A DNA stretch of 64,000 nucleotides from Sphingobacteriales bacterium 46-32 (GTDB taxonomy: Bacteria > Bacteroidota > Bacteroidia > Chitinophagales > Chitinophagaceae), in the NCBI GenBank assembly GCA_001898485.1, contig MKTY01000019.1:62001-126000 (forward strand). Direction: 5' to 3'. Under the pieces are notes generated by a model. It was not told the origin of the DNA, ran no database searches, and saw only the letters and a list, made by a program, of their open reading frames with translations. Below, piece after piece: positions 43,201 to 51,035 of this stretch (positions are counted from its first letter, which is position 1; each line of letters begins with the position of its first letter). Position numbers and translations under genes: made by a program.

Positions 43201-44508
43201 GCTGCAGGCACTCATCGTGTAACTGTGCAGGATGCCAGCGGTTGTTTGTTTACAATAAATAATATTGTTGTAAATGAGCCTGCGGTATTACAGGCTTCTA
43301 TTGCATCATCCGGCAATGCTACCTGCGATGGTGGCAATGACGGGCAGATAGTAATTAATGCGAGCGGTGGTGCCGGTGCTTATACATATTCACTCGATGG
43401 AAATAATTTTCAAAGCAGTAATATCCTGCTGGCTGGTACGGGCACGTATACTGTAACTGTTCGTGATGCGAACGGATGTAGCGTGTCTGCCGGAACGGCT
43501 GTAGTGGGGCTGACGAATAACCTCACGCTGACACCCATGACTGATCCGGCAGCTATTTGTGAAGGCCAGTCTGTTCAGTTGCAGGTACAGACCAATGCCA
43601 CCGTATTTGCATGGACACCTGCAGCTTCTCTCAGCAATGCGGGCATCGCTAATCCCCTGGCTTCACCGGGTAGTACCACACTCTATACGGTTCAGGCTAC
43701 GCTGGGCCGCTGTTCGGTTACTGATGATGTGCAGGTGACTGTAATGCCGGCACCAATTGCAGACGCAGGGGCCGATGTGACGATATGTTTTGGGCAGAGT
43801 ACCCGGCTACAGGGATCAGGTGGTGTAACCTACACCTGGGCTCCGGCCTCCTGGCTCAGTAGTACCTCCGTGAGTGATCCTGTAGTGCAAAGCCCCACGC
43901 AAACCAGCACATATCAGTTATCGGTTACGGATGCCAATAATTGTGTTTCGCTTAGGCCCGATGAAGTGATGGTAACAGTGACCCCGCCTATTAAAATAAA
44001 TGTATCGCCTGCCGATACCATTGTATATGCCGGTGCCCGGGTACCACTGCTGGCCAGTAGTGTGGCCACACAGTATACCTGGAGTCCTGCGGCCGGACTC
44101 AATAATCCCAATGTGGCCAACCCGGTACTGACTGCCCCATCGGTCGGACAAACGCTTACCCTGCAGGTTGAGGGCAGAACGGCGGCTGACTGCCGTGGGC
44201 AGGCTTATGTGACTATACGGGTCTATCAGGGGCCTGATATCTATATTCCTACCGCCTTTACGCCCAATGGCGACGGTCTCAATGACCGTTTTATGGTACA
44301 GCCGGTAGGGGTTCGTCAGTTAAAATATTTCCGGATATATAACCGTGCCGGCCGGCTTATTTATAACAGCAGCCAGCTGGGGGCAGGCTGGGATGGCCGT
44401 TTTCAGGGGCAGGATCAGCCTGCCGGGGTCTATGTATGGCAATGCCAGGGGGTTACAGATGATGGTAAATTGGTAAGCCGGCAGGGGACTGTCACGCTCA
44501 TACGTTGA
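40240..44508 (+). CDS. Giant secreted SprB-repeat protein with type IX C-terminal domain
   Basis: 1422 residues. After a signal peptide (about 1-27) and a unique N-terminal globular part (about 28-365), nine SprB-like repeats of 70-90 residues follow (about 370-1100). Each has a cysteine near its start (TSCxGxxNGSI) and a second near its end (VTDANGC), with the core pattern Y.....W.....F..L..G.Y.V.V.D. A short PKD/Ig-like part comes next, then the type B sorting domain (IPTAFTPNGDGLNDRF, YFRIYNRAGRLIY, GTVTLIR). SprB itself is the mobile gliding adhesin of Flavobacterium; this protein may be an adhesin of that kind. No SprF copy is adjacent. Confidence 0.9.
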   Translation: MKLHLENTRGILFLLLFVLLGSIASAQNFSFNCTRDTIIPGCTPNPCFTLRSVVPDIFSSSAAYTVTKASPGSASSCTPVYFSPESPGTATDLVDDDIYSGVIPIGFNFPFFGNMYSSLVISTNGLISFDLSRANQTAHYGLLNNGGALATQVGTPENLPSMLYDPLTIMGVYQDIDVTINSSPNRRIEYTTVGAAPNRKWILTFYRIPLYNCPSSFRNTSQIILNEGTGIIEVSVFEKEDCAAWNFGRAMIGIQDDTRTNAYMPAGRRASDAPWGATPLNETWRFVPASGASLFKRVELLDLSGNPIAGATPVVNALANGTREVSFANICPPAGATTSYIIKSVYQKFDNAAVEIAGFDTVRVVRGPLTDLGATATSTPSACGSVGTGSITMQIPAGSGSGNFEYSLTGAAGSWQTSNQFQNLAGGNYTVYVRDDAGCSSTVPVNVSASGAWPVTFSTVQASCQGAYNGSITVNANGTANTQYQINLGPWQSSNVFTSLPAGTFFINVRDQVSGCTANGLTATVTAGTSTVTGTAVATPTSCAGLNNGSITVTATGTGPFQYAINGGAWQTSNIFPNLAPGNYNMTIREAGLCVSAQIPVTVATGSGLTPTITPTATSCQGVNDGQLNITIPAGTAAPYTIVVDGTTYTSGVSPAIITGLAAGSHSVTVTDNTGCSTASPVSVSITAGTGFTATASVTATSCNGLSDGSITVSPAAPAVAPFTYVLMPGSVTQTLSAQATFGSLAPGTYSVQITDANGCRYTVANQVVNAGAGLAATLTATPASCTGVNNGQIVVNTNGTAPFTFLLNGSITQNSVTNTTTFNNLPPGNYTVMVTDANGCTTPVAVTTTIGTAAGITATASATAVTCAGGNNGSIAVNIGNAGVAPYTFVLNGTVTQTGATGTVFNGLAAGAAYSVVVTDGVGCSYTLNAITVSEPAALQGTTAVVDVRCNGGADGQISITASGGTGAYSYSLNNGAYQSGNSFTVAAGTHRVTVQDASGCLFTINNIVVNEPAVLQASIASSGNATCDGGNDGQIVINASGGAGAYTYSLDGNNFQSSNILLAGTGTYTVTVRDANGCSVSAGTAVVGLTNNLTLTPMTDPAAICEGQSVQLQVQTNATVFAWTPAASLSNAGIANPLASPGSTTLYTVQATLGRCSVTDDVQVTVMPAPIADAGADVTICFGQSTRLQGSGGVTYTWAPASWLSSTSVSDPVVQSPTQTSTYQLSVTDANNCVSLRPDEVMVTVTPPIKINVSPADTIVYAGARVPLLASSVATQYTWSPAAGLNNPNVANPVLTAPSVGQTLTLQVEGRTAADCRGQAYVTIRVYQGPDIYIPTAFTPNGDGLNDRFMVQPVGVRQLKYFRIYNRAGRLIYNSSQLGAGWDGRFQGQDQPAGVYVWQCQGVTDDGKLVSRQGTVTLIR

Positions 44509-44538
44509 TAAATTGTTTTTAATTAAATAAATATTAAT

Positions 44539-44568
44539 AAAGCCGCCGGAATTATTCGGTGGCTTTTT
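44539..44568 (+). terminator. Rho-independent terminator after the SprB-repeat gene
   Basis: AAAGCCGCCG pairs with CGGTGGCTTT (one G-U pair) around an 8-base loop, followed by further T. It lies 30 bases after the stop and before the purA promoter. Confidence 0.8.
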
Positions 44569-44578
44569 GTTGGGGGCG

Positions 44579-44586
44579 TATTTTTG
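44579..44586 (+). promoter_or_regulatory. -7 box of purA
   Basis: TATTTTTG is an exact TAnnTTTG match; transcription would start near 44592, giving a leader of about 38 bases before the purA ATG at 44630. Confidence 0.5.
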
Positions 44587-44629
44587 CGGCCTTGAACCGC
44601 CAAAAGCAAAAAAATAACTCAACCCGATT

Positions 44630-45895
44630 ATGGTAGATGTATTACTTGGCCTCCAGTGGGGCGATGAAGGAAAAGGAAAGATTGTAGACTATTTCGCAAA
44701 GGACTATGACCTCGTAGCCCGTTTTCAGGGAGGCCCCAATGCCGGCCATACCCTTTATATCGGCGACAAAAAAGTGGTACTTCACCAGATCCCTTCCGGA
44801 GTATTTCACCCCAACAAGTTAAACCTGATCGGTAATGGCGTAGTACTGGATCCGGTAACTCTCAAGCGCGAGTGCGATACCGTAGCAGGCTTTGGAGTTG
44901 ATCTGAAAAAGAACCTGTTTATTTCAGAGCGTACTCACCTTATATTACCTACACACCGGGCACTTGATAAGGCGTCTGAATCATCGAAAGGAAATCAGAA
45001 GATTGGTTCTACCCTGAAAGGAATCGGACCAACTTATATGGACAAAACAGGCCGCAATGGCCTGCGGGTGGGTGATCTGCTGGATAAGAATTTTACTACT
45101 GCTTATATCAAATTGCGCCTGAAACACCAGCGCCTGCTCGACAACTATGCTTTTGCCGAAGATATTTCGCAGTGGGAAGAAGAGTTTTTTGAAGCAGTGG
45201 AGTTTTTGCGGGAGCTTAATATTGTAAATGGTGAATATTTCATCAATCAGCAATTGTCTGCCGGCAAGCGCGTACTGGCCGAAGGTGCACAGGGCAGCAT
45301 GCTGGATATCGATTTTGGTACATTTCCTTTTGTGACGTCTTCCAATACCGTGTCGGCTGGCGTATGCAGCGGTCTGGGTGTAGCTCCGCAAAAAATCAGG
45401 GATGTAATTGGTGTTACAAAGGCTTACTGTACCCGTGTGGGCGGTGGTCCGTTCCCTACAGAACTCGATAATGCTACCGGCGAAGAGTTGCGCAAGATCG
45501 GAAATGAATTTGGTGCTACTACCGGCCGACCCCGCCGTTGCGGATGGATTGACCTTGTAGCCCTCCGCTTTGCCTGTATGATCAATGGTGTTACCAAGGT
45601 GGTGATGACCAAGGCAGATGTACTGGACGCATTTAAAGAACTGGACGTTTGTACGGCTTATAAGATAAATGGCGTGGAAACACAGGAAATCCCGTTCAGA
45701 CTGGATAAAGTAGCCGTAGAACCGGTATATCGCAGTTTCCCCGGCTGGAGCACTCCCAGCAGCCAGGCAAAATCAAGCGCAGAACTGCCTGCTACTATGA
45801 ATAGTTACGTCGATTTCATCAATGAATATCTGGGTGTAAAAGTCCATTATATTTCCAATGGACCGGGCCGGGATCAGATCATTCATGTTGACTGA
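44630..45895 (+). CDS. purA: Adenylosuccinate synthase
   Basis: 421 residues. The P-loop LGLQWGDEGKGKIVDYF with the catalytic Asp, NAGHTLY, GPTYMDKTGRNGLRVGD, EGAQGSMLDIDFGTFPFVTSSN (two parts) and RCGWIDLVALRFA are all present. It joins IMP and aspartate with GTP, the first step from IMP to AMP. A terminator and promoter separate it from the upstream cargo gene. Confidence 0.97.
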   Translation: MVDVLLGLQWGDEGKGKIVDYFAKDYDLVARFQGGPNAGHTLYIGDKKVVLHQIPSGVFHPNKLNLIGNGVVLDPVTLKRECDTVAGFGVDLKKNLFISERTHLILPTHRALDKASESSKGNQKIGSTLKGIGPTYMDKTGRNGLRVGDLLDKNFTTAYIKLRLKHQRLLDNYAFAEDISQWEEEFFEAVEFLRELNIVNGEYFINQQLSAGKRVLAEGAQGSMLDIDFGTFPFVTSSNTVSAGVCSGLGVAPQKIRDVIGVTKAYCTRVGGGPFPTELDNATGEELRKIGNEFGATTGRPRRCGWIDLVALRFACMINGVTKVVMTKADVLDAFKELDVCTAYKINGVETQEIPFRLDKVAVEPVYRSFPGWSTPSSQAKSSAELPATMNSYVDFINEYLGVKVHYISNGPGRDQIIHVD

Positions 45896-45977
45896 AACCA
45901 TGACTAAAAAAAGATTTTAAAAAATTTGGTCAATTAAAAACTTCGCTGAAATTTTACAGCTATAACCCTATCAGACC

Positions 45978-46424
45978 ATGGCATCAAAATCCGATAAGGA
46001 CAAAAAAGTTACCGGCAAAACCAATCCTGCTGCCGACAGGGATTCATCCAAGAAAGCCTCTTCCAAAGCTAAGAAGTCACAGGAAGAAGATGAGACTGAT
46101 GAAGACGAGCTGGATGAGGATATGGATGACGCACCTGCTGCCAAAAAAGGCGGTAAGGCTGGCGCTGCCAAAAAAAGCAGTGATGATGACGATGACGACG
46201 AAGATCTGGACGAAGATGAAGTAGATGACTGGGATAAAGTAGAGGAGGAAGATAACTGGGATCCCGATTTTGACGAATTCGACATTCCCAAATCAAAAGG
46301 TAAAAAAGCTACCGGCGGAACCAAAAAAACCGGTGGTGATGATGATGATGATTTCAAAATGGATGACGAGTTCAAGGATATGTTTAATGACAGTGATGAT
46401 TTTGAAGAAGAAGATGATTATTAA
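45978..46424 (+). CDS. Highly acidic low-complexity protein of unknown function
   Basis: 148 residues, without hydrophobic segments or signal peptide. The first 70 residues mix Lys/Ser/Ala (KVTGKTNPAADRDSSKKASSKAKK) with acidic runs; the rest has long D/E stretches (SDDDDDDEDLDEDEVDDWDKVEEEDNWD in two parts) broken by KKATGGTKKTGG. A conserved-looking core DWDKVEEEDNWDPDFDEFDIP contains two Trp among acids. It is predicted to be disordered and strongly negative. Coding is supported by codon structure and by the position 82 bases after purA. Function unknown; a histone-like chaperone or DNA-mimic role is speculation. Confidence 0.75.
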   Translation: MASKSDKDKKVTGKTNPAADRDSSKKASSKAKKSQEEDETDEDELDEDMDDAPAAKKGGKAGAAKKSSDDDDDDEDLDEDEVDDWDKVEEEDNWDPDFDEFDIPKSKGKKATGGTKKTGGDDDDDFKMDDEFKDMFNDSDDFEEEDDY

Positions 46425-46523
46425 ACAGGCCTGTGCCTGATCACCTCCGGATTTTCGTTAAAACACATCGAGCAACATACTTCAATATTCCCCGTTACTG
46501 ACTTCAAAGAAGTAAAAGCAAAG

Positions 46524-47747
46524 GTGTTGAGCTGGGTACAACAGTTCAACACCTTTTGTTTTCTGGACAATCACCAGTATCAGTTGCACCCGCATACACA
46601 GGAATGTATGCTGGCAGCTGGCATACGCCGTCAGGTACAGGCCAGTGCCGGCACCGCCCTGCAGCAACTGCAGGCGGCACTTGATGAGCAACCGGGCTGG
46701 TTTTTTGGTCACCTCGGCTACGATCTTCATAGCGAAACCGAAGGCACAGCCAGTCGTCTGCCTGACGGGATAGGGTTTCCGGACCTTTATTTCTTTGAGC
46801 CGCAGATACTGATTCGCCTTCTGCCCAACGAGCTTATCATTACAGCCGAATCGCCTTCGGCGGTATGGCAGCAGATAGAACAAATGCCCGTTGGCCAGAC
46901 TTCCGCATTGCAGCCGGTAAATTTCGAAAGCCGCATGAGCCGGCAACAGTATCTTGATACGATCGAAAGCCTGCAGCAGCATATTCTGCGGGGTGATTGT
47001 TATGAGATTAATTTTTGCCAGGAGTTTTTTGCCACTGATGCTTTTATTGATCCATTGCAGGTTTATCAGCAACTGAGCCGCATATCACCTAATCCTTTTT
47101 CGGCACTTTACCGGCTCGAAAATAAATGGCTGATATGTGCAAGTCCCGAACGTTTTTTGAAGAAACAGGGCAACCGATTGCTGTCGCAACCCATTAAAGG
47201 CACTTCGCCTCGTGTACAAAGCAACCAGGAGCTGGATAATAAGAGCAAAGGAGATCTTTATCATAGCGCCAAGGATCGTTCAGAAAATGTGATGGTGGTA
47301 GACCTGGTAAGAAATGATATGTCGAAAGTATGCAGCGAAGGCAGTGTACATGTTGACGAGTTGTATGGCATTTATTCTTTTCCGCAGGTACATCAAATGA
47401 TTTCAACAATTAGTGGCGAAGTGGCAGACGGACAAAATTTCAGTACTATCATACGTGCCACTTTTCCTATGGGATCGATGACCGGAGCACCCAAAAAAAG
47501 AGTTATACAATTAATTGAGCAGTACGAAACACAGCGACGGGGATTGTTTTCCGGAGCTGTTGGCTATATAACACCGGAAGGGGACTTTGATTTTAATGTA
47601 GTGATCAGAAGCATTCTATATAATGATAGCACTCATTATGTATCATTTCCTACAGGATCAGGAATAACCTATTACAGCCAGCCTCAGGCAGAATGGGAAG
47701 AGTGCCAGCTTAAAGCAGCAGCTATTAAGCAAATTTTTAGCCGCTAA
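46524..47747 (+). CDS. pabB: Aminodeoxychorismate synthase component I (chorismate-binding)
   Basis: 407 residues from the GTG at 46524. The chorismate-binding core is complete: LRGDCYEINFCQEFFA, ISPNPFSALYRL, PIKGTSPR, VMVVDLVRNDMSKVC, MGSMTGAPKKRVIQLIEQYE and GLFSGAVGYI. The PIKGT motif is the form found in aminodeoxychorismate synthase. It makes 4-amino-4-deoxychorismate for folate. The frame stays open upstream to the stop at 46422 and encodes FPVTDFKEVKAKVLSW, which looks like the true family N-terminus; the only start-like codon before it is ATA at 46485. The glutamine amidotransferase subunit is not in the window. Confidence 0.9.
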   Translation: MLSWVQQFNTFCFLDNHQYQLHPHTQECMLAAGIRRQVQASAGTALQQLQAALDEQPGWFFGHLGYDLHSETEGTASRLPDGIGFPDLYFFEPQILIRLLPNELIITAESPSAVWQQIEQMPVGQTSALQPVNFESRMSRQQYLDTIESLQQHILRGDCYEINFCQEFFATDAFIDPLQVYQQLSRISPNPFSALYRLENKWLICASPERFLKKQGNRLLSQPIKGTSPRVQSNQELDNKSKGDLYHSAKDRSENVMVVDLVRNDMSKVCSEGSVHVDELYGIYSFPQVHQMISTISGEVADGQNFSTIIRATFPMGSMTGAPKKRVIQLIEQYETQRRGLFSGAVGYITPEGDFDFNVVIRSILYNDSTHYVSFPTGSGITYYSQPQAEWEECQLKAAAIKQIFSR

Positions 47748-47889
47748 CAACCTTTTTTATCCACTGCCAAACAAGGTATGTGAAATAGTTTCGATGAATA
47801 TATTTCATTGACCTGCAACTAATAATAGCAAGAGTTGTAGTTATGGTATGATGTTTGACTGGGTGGTGCTGAAGCTAAAATATCAACGT

Positions 47890-48561
47890 ATGAGACAAAT
47901 GAAATTTACCCTTGTGGGGCTAATTGCTTTTTCTGTTCTGGCCAGTAGTTGTAAAAACATGAATCGCTCGCAGAAAGGCGCTGTTATAGGTGCTACGGGC
48001 GGCGGTGCCATAGGTGCAGTAATCGGAAAAGCTACAGGTAATACGGCACTGGGAGCTATCCTTGGCGCTACTGTTGGTGGTGTAACCGGCGCAGTAATCG
48101 GCCGTAAAATGGACAAACAGGCAGAAGAAATTAAAAACGAAGTGCCGGGAGCCAAAGTAGAACGCGTGGGTGAAGGCATTGTAGTGGAGTTCAACAATAA
48201 GATTCTTTTCGGCTTCGATAAGTCTGACCTGGGCGATAATGCGAAAGCCAGCCTGAATGAACTCGTAACTATTCTCAATAAATATCCCGACACCGATATT
48301 GAAGTGCAGGGACATACAGACGATACCGGTACCGACTCCTACAATCAGGGATTATCTGAACGCAGGGCCAGTGCTGTATCGGCTTATCTGCGTACAAAAG
48401 GTATCAGCTCCGGACGTATTACGACCAAAGGTTTTGGTGAGTCGGCTCCCAAGTATGCCAATGACTCTGAAGAAAACCGCTCGCTTAACCGCCGTGTCGA
48501 CTTTCTGATCACTGCCAATGAAAAGATGAAAGCCGATGCTAAAAAAGAGGCAGGCCAATAG
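47890..48561 (+). CDS. OmpA-family peptidoglycan-binding lipoprotein with glycine-zipper segment
   Basis: 223 residues from the ATG at 47890 (MRQMKFTLVGLIAF). The lipobox LASSC gives a lipid anchor. A glycine-zipper region follows (GAVIGATGGGAIGAVIGKATG, then ALGAILGATVGGVTGAVIG), and the C-terminal OmpA domain has VQGHTDDTGTDSYNQGLSERRA and LNRRVDF. It ties the outer membrane to peptidoglycan. It lies 142 bases after pabB and has its own spacer, so it is probably transcribed alone or with the next barrel gene. Confidence 0.9.
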   Translation: MRQMKFTLVGLIAFSVLASSCKNMNRSQKGAVIGATGGGAIGAVIGKATGNTALGAILGATVGGVTGAVIGRKMDKQAEEIKNEVPGAKVERVGEGIVVEFNNKILFGFDKSDLGDNAKASLNELVTILNKYPDTDIEVQGHTDDTGTDSYNQGLSERRASAVSAYLRTKGISSGRITTKGFGESAPKYANDSEENRSLNRRVDFLITANEKMKADAKKEAGQ

Positions 48562-48603
48562 TTGTTAAGTGATAAGTTATAAGTAGTAAGTTATAAGTTA
48601 AAT
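48562..48603 (+). repeat. Short GTAAGTTATAA word repeat
   Basis: The spacer after the OmpA lipoprotein consists of repeated words GTGATAAGTTATAAGTAGTAAGTTATAAG (shown in parts: AAGTTATAAGTAGT, AAGTTATAAGTT). It resembles half of the TTTAAAG/TATAAAG elements found elsewhere in the window but lacks an inverted arm. Confidence 0.4.
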
Positions 48604-48611
48604 CGACTGAT

Positions 48612-49226
48612 ATGAAAACAAGAATTATTATGATTGCAGTGCTGGCACTTATCTGTGGCCAGGCTGCTATGGCACAAACCAAAACCACTTTCGGAATCAG
48701 GGGTGGTGTGAATTTTCAGAACCTGAATGGTAAAGATCAGAATGGTGACCGGATAGACGGAAAACTGCGTACCGGTTTTCATGTCGGCGCCAATGCAGAA
48801 ATACCCGTAGGAATTGATTTTTACCTGCAGCCTGGCGTATTATTCAGTACTAAAGGCGCCAAAGCAAAGGACATAGCAGAAACATCACTTTCCTACATCG
48901 AAGTACCTGTAAACTTCGTCTATAAGCCCGATCTGGGTACAGGCCGTGTATTGCTCGGCTTTGGTCCTTACCTCGGCATAGGGGTGGGTGGTCAGTACAA
49001 AGTTGGTAATATGGAAGCCGATGTTGAATTTGGTAATGAGCCCGGTGAAGTGAAACGCCTTGATGCCGGTGCCAGTATGCTGGCCGGCTATGAATGGTCA
49101 AATAAAGTATCGGTGCAGCTGAATGCAGCGCTGGGCCTTGTGAATCTTCATAACCGTGTCGCCAACGACAATAAATCTTCGCTGAAAAATACCGGATTTG
49201 GCCTTTCAGTGGGCTATAGGTTCTGA
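48612..49226 (+). CDS. Outer-membrane beta-barrel protein (OprF/porin-like family)
   Basis: 204 residues with a signal peptide ending near AAMAQ. The mature part starts TTFGIRGGVNFQNLNGKDQNG and contains VGANAEIPVGIDFYLQPGVLFSTKGAK (two strands) and a C-terminal strand GFGLSVGYRF with terminal Phe for BAM recognition. This is the common eight-strand Bacteroidota outer-membrane barrel (PF13568-like). Specific role unknown. Confidence 0.85.
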   Translation: MKTRIIMIAVLALICGQAAMAQTKTTFGIRGGVNFQNLNGKDQNGDRIDGKLRTGFHVGANAEIPVGIDFYLQPGVLFSTKGAKAKDIAETSLSYIEVPVNFVYKPDLGTGRVLLGFGPYLGIGVGGQYKVGNMEADVEFGNEPGEVKRLDAGASMLAGYEWSNKVSVQLNAALGLVNLHNRVANDNKSSLKNTGFGLSVGYRF

Positions 49227-49250
49227 CGAAGAAGTAAACATTCTCAACTT

Positions 49251-49289
49251 AAAAGGGTGCTGCAGTGAATAACCGCAGCACCCTTTTTT
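49251..49289 (+). terminator. Rho-independent terminator after the barrel gene
   Basis: AAAAGGGTGCTGC (49251-49263) pairs perfectly with GCAGCACCCTTTT (49275-49287), followed by more T. It separates two convergent genes and its AAAA start allows use from the other strand too. Confidence 0.9.
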
Positions 49290-49306
49290 AATAGGTTTAT
49301 ATTTTG

Positions 49307-49831
49307 TTATTTACCCGCCTTGCTAAACGAGTAGTTGATACGGATGGGGTTGCCCTGGTAGCTAATTTCTGACTGCAGGGTCATTGCTGCATCGCTTGCA
49401 GCCAGGATACGGAACTTATATCCATCAGCTACATCTTTGGGTTTTACACCACTGGTCACACGCTTGTATTGAAATACCGGTTGTTTGTTTTCTTCGCGGT
49501 AAGACCATACTATATTCTTCTGCCCCGGAGCGCATGCCGATGCATTGCTGTTGATCGTATAATAGCCATTTCCATTATTGGGCAAATGCCAGGTACTGCC
49601 TTTAAGGCAATCTTCAGTGCCTTCATCGAGGAGCGTAAAGCGAAGTTTTTCGCCCGCACTCAGTCCGTCATAACTGATCTGGTCTAATACCCAGTCACCT
49701 TTGAGATCACTGCGCTCAGGTGCTTTTGTTGTTTCACTTGCTTTTTTGCCGGAGCTGCAGCTGGCCAGCAATACGGCAGTTGCACAGGCAATACCTGCCA
49801 TACGAATCGTGTGTTTAGTCATAAGCTTCAT
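49307..49831 (-). CDS. Hypothetical lipoprotein (lipocalin-like)
   Basis: 174 residues from the ATG at 49831 (MKLMTKHTIRMAG). The lipobox LLASC marks a lipoprotein. The mature part begins RSDLKGDWVLDQISYDGL and continues with beta strands containing two cysteines (TEDCLKGSTWHLPNNGNGYYTI, NASACAPGQKNIVWSY), as in small lipocalin-like META/DUF4488-type lipoproteins of Bacteroidota. The longer upstream frame would place a charged stretch before the signal peptide and is not favoured. Function unknown. Confidence 0.8.
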   Translation of the reverse strand: MKLMTKHTIRMAGIACATAVLLASCSSGKKASETTKAPERSDLKGDWVLDQISYDGLSAGEKLRFTLLDEGTEDCLKGSTWHLPNNGNGYYTINSNASACAPGQKNIVWSYREENKQPVFQYKRVTSGVKPKDVADGYKFRILAASDAAMTLQSEISYQGNPIRINYSFSKAGK

Positions 49832-49853
49832 TTTTCTAATATCAGATATAACG

Positions 49854-49890
49854 AAAAAGCATGCCTGATTTTTGTTATCCGGCATGCCTT
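49854..49890 (-). terminator. Terminator after the lytic transglycosylase gene (minus strand)
   Basis: On the minus strand AAGGCATGCC pairs with GGCATGCTTT (one G-U pair) around a 15-base loop and is followed by T residues. It lies just behind the stop of the transglycosylase gene. Confidence 0.7.
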
Positions 49891-49911
49891 GTAAAATAGT
49901 TATCAGTGCGG

Positions 49912-50973
49912 TTATTTCCCTTCGCTTCCTGCCGGCAGTGGCATACCCGGATTAAGGATATACTGCAGGGAGGTGGCCAGAATTTCTGGTTTGCGTGATT
50001 GAAACAATTCCATTTTATCGGCAGGCAATCGCAGATCGTATTTGCCATTTACTGCTACAAGCTTGTCAAAATCGGGATTTAGCTGATTGAAGTCTGTTAC
50101 AGGCATCACCAGAAAGCTGGCAATTACGGCAGCCTGGTAACGGCCACTTATGGGGCGCATAATCTGGCCATCGGGTACATCTGCTGCCGGAGTGGGGCCA
50201 CTGGTCATCCAGTAGGCTACCTCGTCTTTGGTAAGCGTGGTAATGCCGCCTTCACCCTCCATGATATAATGTGTAGCAATGAATTTCTTAACATGATTGC
50301 GCGATTCGGCAGGCAGGTATTTCTGCAGTGTCCAGAAATCACGTGAGCCGCTTTTACGGATTGCATTATTGACAGCTCCGGGGCCGCCATTATAAGCTGC
50401 AATTACCAGCAGCCAGTCTTCATAAAGCGTGTACAGACTCCTGAGATATTTGGAAGCGGCATGGGTACTCTTTGACAGATCGCGGCGGTCATCGCGTTTG
50501 CGGTTGACAGTAAGGCCCATGGTGCGGGCAGTGGTGGGCATAAACTGCCAGGGGCCTACTGCGCCCGCCCAGGAGCGGGCATTGCTTTGCAGTTTGGACT
50601 CAATAACTGCCAGGTATTTAAGCTCCCGGGGCAGGTTGTGCTGCGTCAGGATGCCATCGATCATATCAAAATAGGGGCGTGCCCAGTCTTTCATTTCCTC
50701 CAGGCTCGTACTGTTCTTTTCCATATAATCCTTCACGAAACCTACGGCCAGGGGATTCAGCTGTTCCACACGCATACCATTACTCAATTCGGCAGGAACA
50801 AAGAGTTCTTTAAAGCCGGCTTTGGGATCGGCAGGTAAGGGGCGGGTTGCGGGAACAGAATCTTTTTTGAGCAGATCAGTTGTGTCGGTTGCCGGATAAT
50901 CTGAAGCTGCCCGGGCAAAGCCCAGACATGAACAGAAAATTGCACCCGAAACCACGATTTTTTTAATCATCAC
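49912..50973 (-). CDS. Lytic transglycosylase (MltD/SLT-like)
   Basis: 353 residues with a signal peptide (about 1-23). The SLT domain (about 100-240) has the catalytic Glu125 in LKYLAVIESKLQSNA, AGAVGPWQFMPTTARTMGL and IAAYNGGPGAVNNAI. It cleaves peptidoglycan with formation of 1,6-anhydro ends. The LysM repeats common in MltD are not present; the C-terminal 100 residues are a separate region found in Bacteroidota MltD-like proteins. It lies on the minus strand 62 bases behind gatA. Confidence 0.92.
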   Translation of the reverse strand: MMIKKIVVSGAIFCSCLGFARAASDYPATDTTDLLKKDSVPATRPLPADPKAGFKELFVPAELSNGMRVEQLNPLAVGFVKDYMEKNSTSLEEMKDWARPYFDMIDGILTQHNLPRELKYLAVIESKLQSNARSWAGAVGPWQFMPTTARTMGLTVNRKRDDRRDLSKSTHAASKYLRSLYTLYEDWLLVIAAYNGGPGAVNNAIRKSGSRDFWTLQKYLPAESRNHVKKFIATHYIMEGEGGITTLTKDEVAYWMTSGPTPAADVPDGQIMRPISGRYQAAVIASFLVMPVTDFNQLNPDFDKLVAVNGKYDLRLPADKMELFQSRKPEILATSLQYILNPGMPLPAGSEGK

Positions 50974-51035
50974 AGCAAAATTTAGAGACGTTGTCCTGCA
51001 CAGGTCAGGAACAGGATCCGGTTGTTAAGCAGCGA

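Noticed and set aside
41458-43215. Long minus-strand frames inside the SprB-repeat gene
   Set aside because: They mirror the repeat structure of the plus-strand protein (Gly/Thr/Ala-rich) and have no signal or domain.
46069-46375. Minus-strand serine-rich frames opposite the acidic protein
   Set aside because: Ser/Pro/His-rich frames are the expected antisense of GAT/GAA acidic codons.
49832-49885. N-terminal extension of the lipoprotein at 49307-49831
   Set aside because: It would put 18 extra residues before the lipoprotein signal and runs into the terminator of the upstream gene.
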